The notes: generated by a model not told the origin, from the sequence alone. Shown: positions 1-8,987, counted from the stretch's first letter. The stretch: DNA of 64,000 bases from Arenibacter algicola (GCF_018860365.1 NZ_JAHKPO010000001.1:248001-312000), one strand, 5' to 3'. Numbers and translations are program-made.

Positions 1-28
1 GAAAATCCGTTACAGAAGTAACCGTTAG

Positions 29-169
29 TGTTATCTGCCATGGATACTGTAAAACAAACCAAAATAATTTGGCCCAGTATTTAGGTAGAATTTAGCACCT
101 TCTTTAATTAAGGATCAAAGGGTTGCTAAGGCTTCAAAGGGTCTATTCCCTCCACCTTTCTTGATAACA
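29..169 (-). ncRNA. SAM-I (S-box) riboswitch aptamer
   Basis: Read on the minus strand this shows the S-box core: AAGAAAGGTGGAGGGA, then GAAGCCTTAGCAACC, then AAGGTGCTAAATTCTACC. P1 is a perfect 7-bp helix, TGTTATC (169-163) with GATAACA (35-29). A P4 stem is ATACTG (80-75) with CAGTAT (49-44). SAM-I aptamers turn down sulfur amino acid genes when SAM binds. The regulated gene lies beyond the left edge; a methionine or cysteine synthesis gene such as an O-acetylhomoserine sulfhydrylase is inferred only from position. The ATG at 41-39 falls inside the aptamer and is not taken as a start. The expression platform is cut by the window edge. Confidence 0.94.
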
Positions 170-198
170 ATTCAATAAGTGTTTGAACTTTAGGTTTG

Positions 199-206
199 CA
201 AATATA
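199..206 (-). promoter_or_regulatory. -7 promoter element for the SAM-I leader transcript
   Basis: The minus strand reads TATATTTG, a full match to the Bacteroidota -7 consensus TAnnTTTG. It lies about 30 bases upstream of the SAM-I P1 stem and 40 bases past the metK stop. The gene to the left therefore probably has its own promoter rather than reading through from metK. No clear TTG at -33 was found. Confidence 0.6.
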
Positions 207-245
207 GGTATGGAAAATTCTTTTTTCCTAATCTTTTCAATAAAA

Positions 246-1502
246 TTATAAATCGAAGGCTTCTTTCACCAAATCAACGGCATCCAATTTCTCCCAAGTA
301 AATAATTCTACTTCTTTTTCTACCCGTCCGTTGTATGGCGATTCAAAAACCTTGGTTATTTTCTTAGGTTCCTTGCCCATATGTCCGTAGGCCGCCGTTT
401 CCAAATAAATAGGGTTTCTGAGTTTCAACCTTTCTTCTATGGCAAAAGGACGCATATCGAACAATTGGGCCACTTTCTTGGCAATCTCACCATCGCTCAA
501 AGCTACTTTGGCAGAACCATAGGTATCCACAAAAATAGAAGTAGGCTCCACAACACCAATAGCATAACTAACCTGAACCAAAATTTCATCGGCAACCCCG
601 GCAGCAACAAGATTTTTGGCTGCATGCCTTGCGGCATAAGCTGCACTACGATCTACTTTACTAGGGTCTTTCCCACTAAATGCACCTCCACCATGAGCTC
701 CTTTGCCTCCATAGGTATCTACAATAATCTTTCTTCCGGTTAAACCTGTATCACCGTGGGGACCTCCAATTACAAATTTCCCGGTTGGGTTAATATGATA
801 CTTTATAGTATCATTAAAAAGCTTTTGGATTGCCTCTGGCAATTGTTCCTTTACCCTTGGAATAAGAATGGAAATAATATCCTTCTTAATTTTGGCCAAC
901 ATCAGATCATCATCCTTATCAAACTCGTCATGTTGGGTAGAAACAACAATAGTATCTATACGTTGCGGAACATTATCATCGGAATATTCGATAGTCACCT
1001 GTGCCTTGGCATCTGGCCTTAGATATGAAATTGTATCTCCCACCCTTCTCAAATCCGCCAAAACCTGCAATATTTTATGGGAAATATCCAGGGCCAGGGG
1101 CATATAGTTTTCCGTTTCCTTAGTGGCATAGCCGAACATCATACCTTGATCTCCTGCCCCTTGATCTTCTTTTGCACCACGATCCACCCCTTGGTTGATC
1201 TCTTTGGACTGCTCATGGATCAATGATATTACACCACAGGAATCTCCACTAAACTTATAGTCGCCATTGGTATACCCGATTTTATTGATAACATCCCTCG
1301 CTATTTGCTGCACATCAAGATAGGTATGACTCTTAACTTCCCCGGCCAATACCACCTGACCAGTAGTTACCAAGGTTTCGCAAGCCACCTTGCTTTCCGA
1401 GTCAAAAGCCAAAAAATGGTCCAATAACGCATCGCTAATTTGATCCGCTATTTTATCTGGATGCCCTTCACTAACCGATTCCGAAGTAAATAAATATGCC
1501 AT
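246..1502 (-). CDS. metK: S-adenosylmethionine synthetase
   Basis: Makes S-adenosylmethionine from methionine and ATP in the cytosol, as a tetramer with Mg and K. The 418 residues are full length for bacteria. Visible motifs are GHPDK at residues 13-17 (ATP binding), the [12 protein letters not shown] signature near residue 116 and the glycine-rich GGGAFSGKD loop near residue 275. The ATG follows an AGAAAGGA ribosome-binding sequence. A SAM-II riboswitch in the leader should lower expression when SAM is plentiful, so the enzyme is controlled by its own product. A SAM-I aptamer follows on the same strand for the next gene. Confidence 0.98.
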   Translation of the reverse strand: MAYLFTSESVSEGHPDKIADQISDALLDHFLAFDSESKVACETLVTTGQVVLAGEVKSHTYLDVQQIARDVINKIGYTNGDYKFSGDSCGVISLIHEQSKEINQGVDRGAKEDQGAGDQGMMFGYATKETENYMPLALDISHKILQVLADLRRVGDTISYLRPDAKAQVTIEYSDDNVPQRIDTIVVSTQHDEFDKDDDLMLAKIKKDIISILIPRVKEQLPEAIQKLFNDTIKYHINPTGKFVIGGPHGDTGLTGRKIIVDTYGGKGAHGGGAFSGKDPSKVDRSAAYAARHAAKNLVAAGVADEILVQVSYAIGVVEPTSIFVDTYGSAKVALSDGEIAKKVAQLFDMRPFAIEERLKLRNPIYLETAAYGHMGKEPKKITKVFESPYNGRVEKEVELFTWEKLDAVDLVKEAFDL

Positions 1503-1512
1503 AAATCCTTTC
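1503..1512 (-). promoter_or_regulatory. metK ribosome-binding site inside a switchable hairpin
   Basis: The minus strand reads AAAGGATTT directly before the metK ATG. The GGATTT part (1508-1503) is perfectly complementary to AAATCC at 1535-1530. The same AAATCC belongs to a nine-base strand (1538-1530) that can instead pair with the aptamer loop at 1657-1649. Pairing with the first would bury the ribosome site; pairing with the second would free it. Complementarity is seen directly; the switching is inferred. Confidence 0.6.
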
Positions 1513-1592
1513 TAAATAAAAATTAATAGGGATTTGACCAAGAACACTAGAGAAGAGTTGATGTTACAGTTCCAACGGAACAGAACAACTTA

Positions 1593-1663
1593 AACTGCTT
1601 TAGCATTTAGTTATGCCGAAACTAATTCAGCACATGAGGTTGCAATCAGTCAAATCCTTCCTC
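1593..1663 (-). ncRNA. SAM-II riboswitch aptamer in the metK leader
   Basis: On the minus strand, P1 is GAGG (1663-1660) with CCTC (1639-1636), enclosing a loop that carries the SAM-II signatures GATTTG and ATTGCAA. The downstream conserved GCTAAA (1604-1599) starts the second pseudoknot strand. GC pairs with GC, a T-T and a T-A follow, and then GACTG (1651-1647) pairs with CAGTT (1597-1593). This is the order expected for SAM-II. The linker between P1 and the pseudoknot holds an extra 7-bp hairpin, TGCTGAA (1632-1626) with TTCGGCA (1620-1614). Known SAM-II aptamers bind SAM and are used before methionine-pathway genes. Confidence 0.82.
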
Positions 1664-1678
1664 GATATTTTTCGCGTA

Positions 1679-1686
1679 CAAAAGTA
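1679..1686 (-). promoter_or_regulatory. -7 promoter element of metK
   Basis: The minus strand reads TACTTTTG, a full TAnnTTTG match. Transcription would begin near 1672, about nine bases before the SAM-II P1 stem, so nearly the whole leader is riboswitch. No TTG at -33 spacing is evident. Confidence 0.65.
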
Positions 1687-1746
1687 CAAGAATTCTTGAC
1701 GTAACTAAAAATGTTTAACAACAATTTTAAAATTGGCCCTAAAAAA

Positions 1747-4434
1747 CTATAAATCGTATTTAACGGTAAACAAGATATACCGGGGTTGAATGAAATAAGA
1801 AGAGGTCGTAAAATATAATTCATTGGTGCTATCCCTATTCAAGGTATCCGTTCCAAGTAGATTGGTACCCTTTATTCCAAATTCCCACGGACTGTCCTTT
1901 TTCTGGTAACTGAGGTTACCTTCCAAAAAACTATAGGTATTATCAATGGTATTTTCCTTGTCCATGTATTTATAATAGTCATAATCCAAGGTAAAAATGA
2001 AGCTCTTTAGAAAGGTAGCATCAAACTTGGCATAGGGCCGATCCGTATAAAAGGTAGTAGTCCTACCCCCATTATCATAGTTATTTACCGTATACCTGTA
2101 CCCTACCTCCAAATTAGGGGCATTCCTAAAATTGGTAGCTAGGGAAGATGTATAATTCTGGGTAAAGGATTCCGACCTTCTTGGCTGAAGGTCAATAATG
2201 TTGTTGGTAGCGGACCAGGAAACATTTGCCCCAACAGAAGCCTTTATTTTACCAAATGTCCGTTGATACCTACCATTGGCACTTAAGGATTCGTCTTCCA
2301 AATTTGAATTTATAGTGGTCCCAATCCTGTTTATCCCAATAATTTCCGAAGAACTTTTAAGTGCGTCTATTCGTTTAGTATAGGTAACGTTCCCGAAAAT
2401 GTTAGTGAAATTGAACATATTAAAACTGAAGAAGTTCAATGATAGGTTATGGTTCAAAGCACTCTCCAAGTCCCTGTTCCCCGAATAAACAGAATTATAG
2501 TTGTTGAGCACATAGGCCTCAGCAAAATTATTGACATCCGTAAAAGATCTTGACACCCTATAATTGAAACGGATGTTTTCTGATTTTTTAAGTTGCGCAT
2601 TTATGTACAGATCAGGTAACAAGGCTGTTAGATTATCCTCAACGGTAGTCCCCAGCTGATCGTTTTTAGTACCGTATTGATGTAAGGTAACACCAGGGTT
2701 AAAGGTGAAAATCCCAGCTATTACTTTATAATGAAAACCCAAATACAAATCCGAAATAGTATAGGTAACATCGTTATTGAACTCGCTATCGGTAAAAGTC
2801 AATGGTGCCCCTCCATCCAATATTTGAAAAATATCGGAATTAAAATTCTGATGACTCTGTGTAGTACCCAGAGTAAAGTTTAAATTACTCTTTTGGCCCG
2901 TTACCCAATAATAATCCAACTTCGCATCCACTTTATTGGTTATGGTATTTTTGCCTTGATTAAGGTTATATATACTCTGACTTTCATCTACCGGAAAAAT
3001 ATCGATAAAGGCAAAATTATCCCTTATGGCGCTGTAAAATGGATCTTCATCCTGATAAATATGTTGGGCTTCAAATGCGAAAATATTCTTTGAATTTAAA
3101 GTAGTATAATAAATATTGGCATTTTGATTTACAGAAATAGGCTTTTGCTTCTTCGTTTCCGTAATTTCATCGGTAATCGTGGAAATTGAAATAACATTCT
3201 CAATTTCATCATCGTTAGACTGTTTCAAGAGTATGTCGTAATCAAATTGAAATCTCTCATTAGGCTTGTACATGGAACTAAATTTTGCCAATCCCAAATG
3301 AGCCGTTTGATCTGTAGAAGTAGTGGCATCCTCCGTTTCGTTGGAGGAGATGTAAACCCTTCTTGTTTGGTTTTCCATTAGGGTCCCGGTATAGGAATAA
3401 ATACCAAAGCCGCTCAGGTCCCAATTTTCCTTTGGGGAATAACTAAAGTTCACAGCAGCAAACTTAGTATCTATATTTTTCGCCCTATTGTTCTGAAGAC
3501 TGGAAAGTCCCAAGCCATCCCCACCAATATCTATAGAACTTCCACTAGAGCTACCTAGATTTCTAAATCCGCCGGTAAAACTCTGGTAATCCCGTCTATT
3601 AAAAGGAGCTTCCCCAATATTATTGAGATCCGTAATAATATTGATACTATAGTCAGGACTGTAATAAAAGAGTTTTGGATGTGCCAAATAGCTATCATTG
3701 GTACCATAGCCTGCCGTAATTTCCCCGAACCAAAATCTCTTTTTCCCTTCTTTCAGTTTAATATTGAGAGCTACATTGTCCGTATCATTGGTCAGACCCT
3801 TCATTTGGGTTACTTCGTTAAAATTCCTCAACACCTCTATTTTATCCAATGCATTGGCTGGAATATTGTCTGCCGCCAACTTGGAGTCCCCGTCGAAAAA
3901 ATCCTTCCCCTCTACCATTACTTTGGTCACTTTTTTTCCTTCTACCTCTATTTGCCCATCATCATTTATTTCCACTCCAGGCAAATTGGCCAGCACATCC
4001 TTAAGCTTTTTTTCCGTACCCGTAACAAAGGAATCCGTATCATATACTATGGTATCGCCTTTCACTGAGATAGGCATCTCATAGGTAACCTCAACCTCGT
4101 CCAATTGATTGGTTTGCTCGTAAAGAACGATGTCTTTGTTAACATCATTGGTAGGTGCCGTAAAAGAGAATTCTTCCGTTTTAAAACCCAAATAGCTTAC
4201 GCGAACATTAAAATTTGCCCCCGCTTTTAAATTTAACTTATAGAGTCCACTATGGTTTGTTATGCCGTAAGATTCCAACGCTTTGGTTTCTGTATTTATG
4301 GCGATAACATTTGCCATATCGATCCCCACTCCTATGGAATCCTTAACTGTTCCCGTTAGGGTAATTTCTTGACCAAAAGCTGTAGTAAAAGCAAAAATAG
4401 CTACCAGTACGGAATAAACATTCTTATTGTACAT
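1747..4434 (-). CDS. Outer-membrane beta-barrel protein with carboxypeptidase-like N-terminal domain
   Basis: An 895-residue secreted protein with a signal peptide ending near AFG-QE. Residues 25-100 form a carboxypeptidase regulatory-like beta-sandwich (TGTVKDSIGVGIDMANV, then YLGFKT). A plug-like region follows at about 115-215 (DTIVYDTDSF, LPGVEINDDGQIEVEGKKV, NIPANALDKIEVL). The rest is rich in alternating aromatic strands typical of a large barrel. It resembles the TonB-dependent-receptor-like family of Bacteroidota; no canonical TonB box is obvious. The gene starts 54 bases after the GLPGLI gene on the same strand, a pairing common in this phylum. The substrate is unknown. Confidence 0.85.
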   Translation of the reverse strand: MYNKNVYSVLVAIFAFTTAFGQEITLTGTVKDSIGVGIDMANVIAINTETKALESYGITNHSGLYKLNLKAGANFNVRVSYLGFKTEEFSFTAPTNDVNKDIVLYEQTNQLDEVEVTYEMPISVKGDTIVYDTDSFVTGTEKKLKDVLANLPGVEINDDGQIEVEGKKVTKVMVEGKDFFDGDSKLAADNIPANALDKIEVLRNFNEVTQMKGLTNDTDNVALNIKLKEGKKRFWFGEITAGYGTNDSYLAHPKLFYYSPDYSINIITDLNNIGEAPFNRRDYQSFTGGFRNLGSSSGSSIDIGGDGLGLSSLQNNRAKNIDTKFAAVNFSYSPKENWDLSGFGIYSYTGTLMENQTRRVYISSNETEDATTSTDQTAHLGLAKFSSMYKPNERFQFDYDILLKQSNDDEIENVISISTITDEITETKKQKPISVNQNANIYYTTLNSKNIFAFEAQHIYQDEDPFYSAIRDNFAFIDIFPVDESQSIYNLNQGKNTITNKVDAKLDYYWVTGQKSNLNFTLGTTQSHQNFNSDIFQILDGGAPLTFTDSEFNNDVTYTISDLYLGFHYKVIAGIFTFNPGVTLHQYGTKNDQLGTTVEDNLTALLPDLYINAQLKKSENIRFNYRVSRSFTDVNNFAEAYVLNNYNSVYSGNRDLESALNHNLSLNFFSFNMFNFTNIFGNVTYTKRIDALKSSSEIIGINRIGTTINSNLEDESLSANGRYQRTFGKIKASVGANVSWSATNNIIDLQPRRSESFTQNYTSSLATNFRNAPNLEVGYRYTVNNYDNGGRTTTFYTDRPYAKFDATFLKSFIFTLDYDYYKYMDKENTIDNTYSFLEGNLSYQKKDSPWEFGIKGTNLLGTDTLNRDSTNELYFTTSSYFIQPRYILFTVKYDL

Positions 4435-4488
4435 CTATAAAAAAAATTAAAATACCTAAATTATTTATTGTGACTAAAAACAGTTGAA

Positions 4489-5337
4489 CTATGGCCTGCC
4501 ACCTCCACCACCTCTATTGCCTCCGCCTCCGCCACCACGACGGAAATTCTCCCTCATCTCGGCCATCTTATCTTTGGATATTTTATCATATTCCTCTTGG
4601 GTAACCGTCTTGCCCTTATTGGGCGCCTTTATCTCTTTCTTCTCTGTTGGATTGAGCACCAGTTTTGTACAAAGAATAACCGTAATATCATCTTTAACCT
4701 CCAAAATTAGACCGGGAAGCCCCCAATACTCCCCCGGACCTTGATTTACCGGAACATCCGGAGCATACCAAGCTGTTATCTCAATATCCTTTTCTGTAAA
4801 TTCCTCTTCCTTGTTTTCACTATTCTCCCCTCCTCTACGAAAAATTGCCCGCATATTGGGCCTTTTAATAGTTCTGATGGCAGTGGCCTTAAAAGCTGTA
4901 TAATTACCAATCTGCTTTGACTCCCCTCCGAGTTTCCAATCCAATTTTGGCAATGTATCATCTACTAGGAAAATCTTTCCGAAAAGTTCATTTTTAACCA
5001 AATATCTACCTTCCTTCACATCCTTATAATAATCGCCACCGGCTCCGCTCATCATACCAAATCGTCTACCTCCCCTATCGTTGCCAGGCTGTTCCAATCT
5101 TTCCTCCTCCTTATAGATCGAAGTGGATTTGTCAAAGGTTAAAATATAGGTCCGCTCATTGGCTTCCTTCATTCTTTGCATTATTTCCTTTTTTCTATCC
5201 TCTGGAATTTGCCTTCCCCCAAAATCCATATTAACCGTAGTTTTACTAAAATAGGTAGCCTCGCCCTGAAAATCCTGGGCATAAATTCCGAAATGGGATG
5301 CCAATAGCATCAAAGAGAATAAATAGAAACTTTTCAT
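4489..5337 (-). CDS. GLPGLI family protein
   Basis: A 282-residue secreted protein of the Bacteroidota-specific GLPGLI family, named for the motif seen here as GEYWGLPGLILEV near residue 205. The N-terminus is a signal peptide (MKSFYLFSLMLLASHFGIYAQ). The family is of unknown function and often sits beside outer-membrane barrel proteins, as here. The C-terminus is unusual: a low-complexity tail of arginine and glycine (RRGG repeats ending GGGGGRP), with further RRGG and GGRRFG patches inside. It is the first gene of a two-gene unit with the downstream barrel protein. Confidence 0.92.
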   Translation of the reverse strand: MKSFYLFSLMLLASHFGIYAQDFQGEATYFSKTTVNMDFGGRQIPEDRKKEIMQRMKEANERTYILTFDKSTSIYKEEERLEQPGNDRGGRRFGMMSGAGGDYYKDVKEGRYLVKNELFGKIFLVDDTLPKLDWKLGGESKQIGNYTAFKATAIRTIKRPNMRAIFRRGGENSENKEEEFTEKDIEITAWYAPDVPVNQGPGEYWGLPGLILEVKDDITVILCTKLVLNPTEKKEIKAPNKGKTVTQEEYDKISKDKMAEMRENFRRGGGGGGNRGGGGGRP

Positions 5338-5534
5338 TTTTTAACATTTTATATTAAGCTTAAGACTGCAACAATTTGATTTGGTTTAATCCGAAATCAA
5401 TAAAAAATACAATTATCCTTTCCCATAAGTTTTTTATCGGATATTCTAACAAAGATTTTATCATGCACCCGATATCTTGTATATTGTACCTCTTTATTAC
5501 AAGTGCACAAAACACTAACCATAATTACAAACCT

Positions 5535-6149
5535 ATGCATATCGCCGTTGCAGGAAATATTGGGGCTGGCAAAACAACCTTGACAAGATTACTTTCCAAA
5601 CACTACCAATGGGAGGCCCAATTTGAAGATGTGGTTGACAATCCCTATTTGGACGACTTTTACAATCAAATGGAAAGATGGAGCTTTAATCTCCAGATAT
5701 ACTTTTTAAACAACAGGTACAGACAAATTTTACAGATAAGGAAGGGCGGCAAAGACACTATTCAGGACAGGACCATTTACGAAGATGCCCACATTTTTGC
5801 CCCAAACCTTCATGCCATGGGTTTAATGACCAATAGGGATTTTAGCAATTACACCAGTCTATTCGAATTAATGGAAACTCTGGTACAGCCACCAGATCTA
5901 TTAATTTATTTAAGAAGTTCCATCCCAAATTTGGTGAATCAAATCCACAAGCGCGGGCGTGAATATGAAAACAGTATTTCCATCGACTACCTAAGCCGTT
6001 TGAACGAACGCTATGAAGCATGGGCGCAAAGCTATGAAAAAGGAAATCTATTGGTAATTGATGTAGACAAATTGAATTTCGTGGACGAACCGGAAGATTT
6101 AGGCTTGGTCATCAATAAAATTGACGCCGAGATCAATGGCCTTTTTTAA
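5535..6149 (+). CDS. Deoxynucleoside kinase
   Basis: Phosphorylates deoxynucleosides in salvage, using ATP. The 204-residue protein begins MHIAVAGNIGAGKTT, whose GNIGAGKT is the P-loop. An ED-rich QFEDVVDNPY segment and the DRTIYEDAHIF motif (the DRS/DRT motif that senses the substrate and base) follow near residues 75-85. A RGREYE lid region appears near residue 140. In-frame codons continue upstream to 5376, but that extension lacks family similarity and the P-loop normally starts at the N-terminus, so 5535 is chosen. Its closest partners here are thyA, cdd and the nucleoside transporter. Exact base specificity cannot be read from sequence. Confidence 0.92.
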   Translation: MHIAVAGNIGAGKTTLTRLLSKHYQWEAQFEDVVDNPYLDDFYNQMERWSFNLQIYFLNNRYRQILQIRKGGKDTIQDRTIYEDAHIFAPNLHAMGLMTNRDFSNYTSLFELMETLVQPPDLLIYLRSSIPNLVNQIHKRGREYENSISIDYLSRLNERYEAWAQSYEKGNLLVIDVDKLNFVDEPEDLGLVINKIDAEINGLF

Positions 6150-6194
6150 AACATAATCCTATGAAACCTTTCTGGCAATATATAATACACCTGC

Positions 6195-6426
6195 AGTAGT
6201 TCATATTTCATTACCGATAAAAACCAATGGTTAGAAATGCCAAGAACCGGCAGAATAAATGGATTTTAATAGTCCTTACTTAAGAACCCTGCCAAAACCC
6301 CTAAAATTGAAATCAGGGCAAAGGTCCGTACCCCCGCCAGTTCACTATTTGCCTTTTCGCGCTGAAGGCAACCAAAAGGCCTAATCCGAAGACAATGCCC
6401 AATGTGGTTATATCGTGGTAATCCAT
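6195..6426 (-). pseudogene. Decayed MgtC/DUF4010-like membrane protein remnant
   Basis: From an ATG at 6426 the minus strand gives MDYHDITTLGIVFGLGLLV. A shift of one base near 6368 then continues as GLQREKANSELAGVRTFAL and ISILGVLAGFLSKDY. A TAA at 6268-6266 interrupts it, after which the same frame gives NPFILPVLGIS. The pattern of a hydrophobic helix, G-L-x-R-E and AG-x-RTFAL is that of the N-terminus of MgtC/SapB-type (DUF4010) proteins. A single missing G plus an in-frame stop and the lack of the remaining protein mark it as broken. The family assignment is from memory of the motif. Confidence 0.6.
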
Positions 6427-6458
6427 TTACCGCGTTATGTAAGAACACCTTAAAAAGT

Positions 6459-6486
6459 AAAAAACCCCGTTTGAACGGGGTTTTTA
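6459..6486. terminator. Bidirectional rho-independent terminator
   Basis: AAAAAACCCCG, a short TTTGAA loop, then CGGGGTTTTT. A tract of A before and T after the stem allows it to act in both directions. It sits just past the hppA stop (6516) and next to the pseudogene. Confidence 0.9.
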
Positions 6487-6515
6487 ATATGATGCCAAAA
6501 TATAAGTTTTACAAC

Positions 6516-8930
6516 TTACTTTCTAATATCTATTTTCTCTATAACCACTTTATTATCATTTTTATCCGATACTTGAGTAGTCTTTTCAAATGCTTCCAAT
6601 TGGGCTTTTACTTCCGCCTTGGTTCCATTGAAAGTTTTTTCTTCTGTGGTGGTTTCACCATTCACCGTAGTGCTATAAGTAATTACAGCCTGCGCCAAAT
6701 CTGCTGATTCCACATTCATTTCAATCTGCACTTCCTGCTCGGCAATCCCTGTTTCCAAATGTCCACCCAATATTGGGGCTATTACCAATCCAATTAAACA
6801 GGTAAGTTTTATAAGAATATTCATTGAAGGTCCGGAAGTATCCTTAAATGGATCACCAACCGTATCTCCAGTAACCGCCGCTTTATGGGCATCAGACCCC
6901 TTATAGGTCATTTCACCATTAATTTCAACACCGGCTTCAAAAGATTTTTTAGCGTTATCCCAAGCACCACCGGCGTTGTTTTGGAATATAGCCCAAAGCA
7001 CCCCAGAAACAGTAACACCGGCCATATAACCTCCCAACATTTCAGCAATCAATTGATTATCGCTACCATAAACCAATTTTCCTAAAAGCACAATAGCAAT
7101 AGGGAAGCCAATGGTCAGAATTCCTGGCAACATCATTTCACGTAATGCTGCTTTGGTTGAAATATCAACACACTTTGCATAATCTGGTTTCCCAGTGCCT
7201 TCCATAATTCCTGGAATTTCCTTGAATTGTCTACGCACTTCGTACACCATATCCATAGCCGCTTTACCAACCGAATTCATGGCCAAGGCGGAGAAAACCA
7301 CCGGAATCATACCACCTACGAACAACATGGCCAAAACTGGCGCTTTAAAAATGTTAATTCCGTCGATACCTGTAAAGGTTACATAAGCTGCAAATAACGC
7401 CAATGAGGTCAAAGCAGCGGAGGCAATAGCAAATCCTTTTCCAGTTGCTGCTGTGGTGTTCCCCACGGAATCCAATATATCTGTACGCTCCCTTACAATA
7501 GGATCTTGCTCACTCATTTCCGCTATACCACCAGCGTTATCGGAAATAGGTCCAAACGCATCAATAGCCAATTGCATGGCTGTAGTAGCCATCATTGCAG
7601 AAGCGGCCAATGCCACCCCATAAAAACCTGCCAAGGCATAGGAAGACCAAATTGCTGCTGCGAAAATTAGAACAGTAGGAAATGTAGAAATCATCCCAGT
7701 AGCCAAACCGGCAATAACATTTGTCCCAGCACCAGTACTTGATTTTTGCACAATGGCCATAACCGGCTTTGTACCCAAACCTGTATAATATTCAGTAACC
7801 GAGGAAATAACCCCACCTACAACCAAACCAATAACGGTTGCATAAAACACCCTTATGGAAGAAATATCTTTTAAACCTTCACCAAAAAACTCCATTTGCA
7901 TGGTTTCTGGCAACATGTATTTTACCAATACAAAGCAGGCTATCAATGTTAAACCTATAGAAACCCAGTTTCCTATGTTCAAAGCACCCTGCACTTCTTT
8001 TTCCTTGGCTTCGTTGTTTTTTATTTTAACCAACATAGTACCTATAATGGAAAAAATAATTCCAAAGCCGGCAATGGCCATAGGCAATAAAATTGGTCCA
8101 ATACCACCAAAGGCATCCTGGATGGCACCACCCATATCCTTAATAACATAATTCCCAAGTACCATAGCCGCCAAAACGGTAGCTACGTACGAACCAAATA
8201 AATCCGCACCCATACCTGCAACATCCCCAACATTGTCCCCAACGTTATCTGCAATGGTAGCCGGGTTACGCGGATCATCCTCTGGAATACCTGCCTCAAC
8301 CTTACCAACCAAATCCGCACCTACATCTGCAGCCTTGGTATAGATACCTCCACCAACTCTTGCGAACAAGGCAATAGATTCCGCACCAAGGGAAAAACCG
8401 GCCAATGTTTCAAGAACAATGGTCATGTCCTCTGTAGATGTCCAAGTACCGTTCATAAAAAATTGAAACAATAATATAAAGGCGGCAGTTAAGCCCAAAA
8501 CGGCCAAACCAGCAACCCCAAGTCCCATGACAGTTCCACCACCGAAAGACACCTTTAATGCCTGTGGCAAACTGGTACGGGCAGCCTGCGTGGTTCTAAC
8601 ATTTGTTTTTGTGGCAATTTTCATTCCCATATTACCTGCCAATGCAGAAAAGAATGCACCAAAAATAAAAGCTACTACAATAAGAATATGCGTAGTAGGT
8701 ACTATAAAAGAAATTGCGGCCAACGCAACACTGGCCCCTATAACGAAGATGGTCAATAATTTATATTCTGCTTTAAGAAAAGCCAAGGCCCCTTCATAGA
8801 TATAATCTGAAATTTCTTTCATTTTTCCGTCTCCAGCATTTTGTTTTAATACCCAAGACCTTTTTACCGCCATAAAAGCAAGACCTACCAATGCCATAAT
8901 TATTGGCAAGTAAATAATTATTGATTCCAT
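6516..8930 (-). CDS. hppA: Membrane-bound ion-pumping pyrophosphatase, K+-dependent type
   Basis: Couples pyrophosphate hydrolysis to export of H+ or Na+ across the inner membrane. It has 804 residues with about 16 membrane helices. The catalytic segment DVGADLVGK is at residues 202-210, followed by [29 protein letters not shown] pieces that bind Mg-PPi. The motif [10 protein letters not shown] has Ala where K+-independent enzymes have Lys, which points to the K+-stimulated class. Proton versus sodium cannot be settled by eye. After the last helix there is an extra hydrophilic tail of about 80 residues (724-804, [13 protein letters not shown]). The soluble pyrophosphatase gene lies immediately upstream. 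Confidence 0.96.
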   Translation of the reverse strand: MESIIIYLPIIMALVGLAFMAVKRSWVLKQNAGDGKMKEISDYIYEGALAFLKAEYKLLTIFVIGASVALAAISFIVPTTHILIVVAFIFGAFFSALAGNMGMKIATKTNVRTTQAARTSLPQALKVSFGGGTVMGLGVAGLAVLGLTAAFILLFQFFMNGTWTSTEDMTIVLETLAGFSLGAESIALFARVGGGIYTKAADVGADLVGKVEAGIPEDDPRNPATIADNVGDNVGDVAGMGADLFGSYVATVLAAMVLGNYVIKDMGGAIQDAFGGIGPILLPMAIAGFGIIFSIIGTMLVKIKNNEAKEKEVQGALNIGNWVSIGLTLIACFVLVKYMLPETMQMEFFGEGLKDISSIRVFYATVIGLVVGGVISSVTEYYTGLGTKPVMAIVQKSSTGAGTNVIAGLATGMISTFPTVLIFAAAIWSSYALAGFYGVALAASAMMATTAMQLAIDAFGPISDNAGGIAEMSEQDPIVRERTDILDSVGNTTAATGKGFAIASAALTSLALFAAYVTFTGIDGINIFKAPVLAMLFVGGMIPVVFSALAMNSVGKAAMDMVYEVRRQFKEIPGIMEGTGKPDYAKCVDISTKAALREMMLPGILTIGFPIAIVLLGKLVYGSDNQLIAEMLGGYMAGVTVSGVLWAIFQNNAGGAWDNAKKSFEAGVEINGEMTYKGSDAHKAAVTGDTVGDPFKDTSGPSMNILIKLTCLIGLVIAPILGGHLETGIAEQEVQIEMNVESADLAQAVITYSTTVNGETTTEEKTFNGTKAEVKAQLEAFEKTTQVSDKNDNKVVIEKIDIRK

Positions 8931-8962
8931 TTGTTTGATTATTTGTTATATATTTTGAGGGG

Positions 8963-8970
8963 CAAAAGTA
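8963..8970 (-). promoter_or_regulatory. -7 promoter element of hppA
   Basis: The minus strand reads TACTTTTG, a full TAnnTTTG match, about 33 bases before the hppA ATG. It lies downstream of the ppa terminator, so hppA has its own transcript. Confidence 0.6.
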
Positions 8971-8987
8971 GTAAAATATGCCAGAAT

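Noticed and set aside
1-41. A reading frame on the minus strand starting ATG at 41-39
   Set aside because: The ATG lies between the P4 and P1 strands of the SAM-I aptamer, so it is part of the riboswitch and not a likely start.
381-1107. Open frames on the plus strand inside metK
   Set aside because: They are antisense to a clear metK frame, show no family features and have no promoter or ribosome site.
4484-4744. Proline-rich open frame opposite the GLPGLI gene
   Set aside because: It is the complement of the glycine-rich tail codons; the composition comes from the repeat on the real strand.
5376-5534. N-terminal extension of the deoxynucleoside kinase by 53 residues
   Set aside because: It does not resemble any targeting signal used in bacteria for this enzyme, and the P-loop start at 5535 fits the family length.
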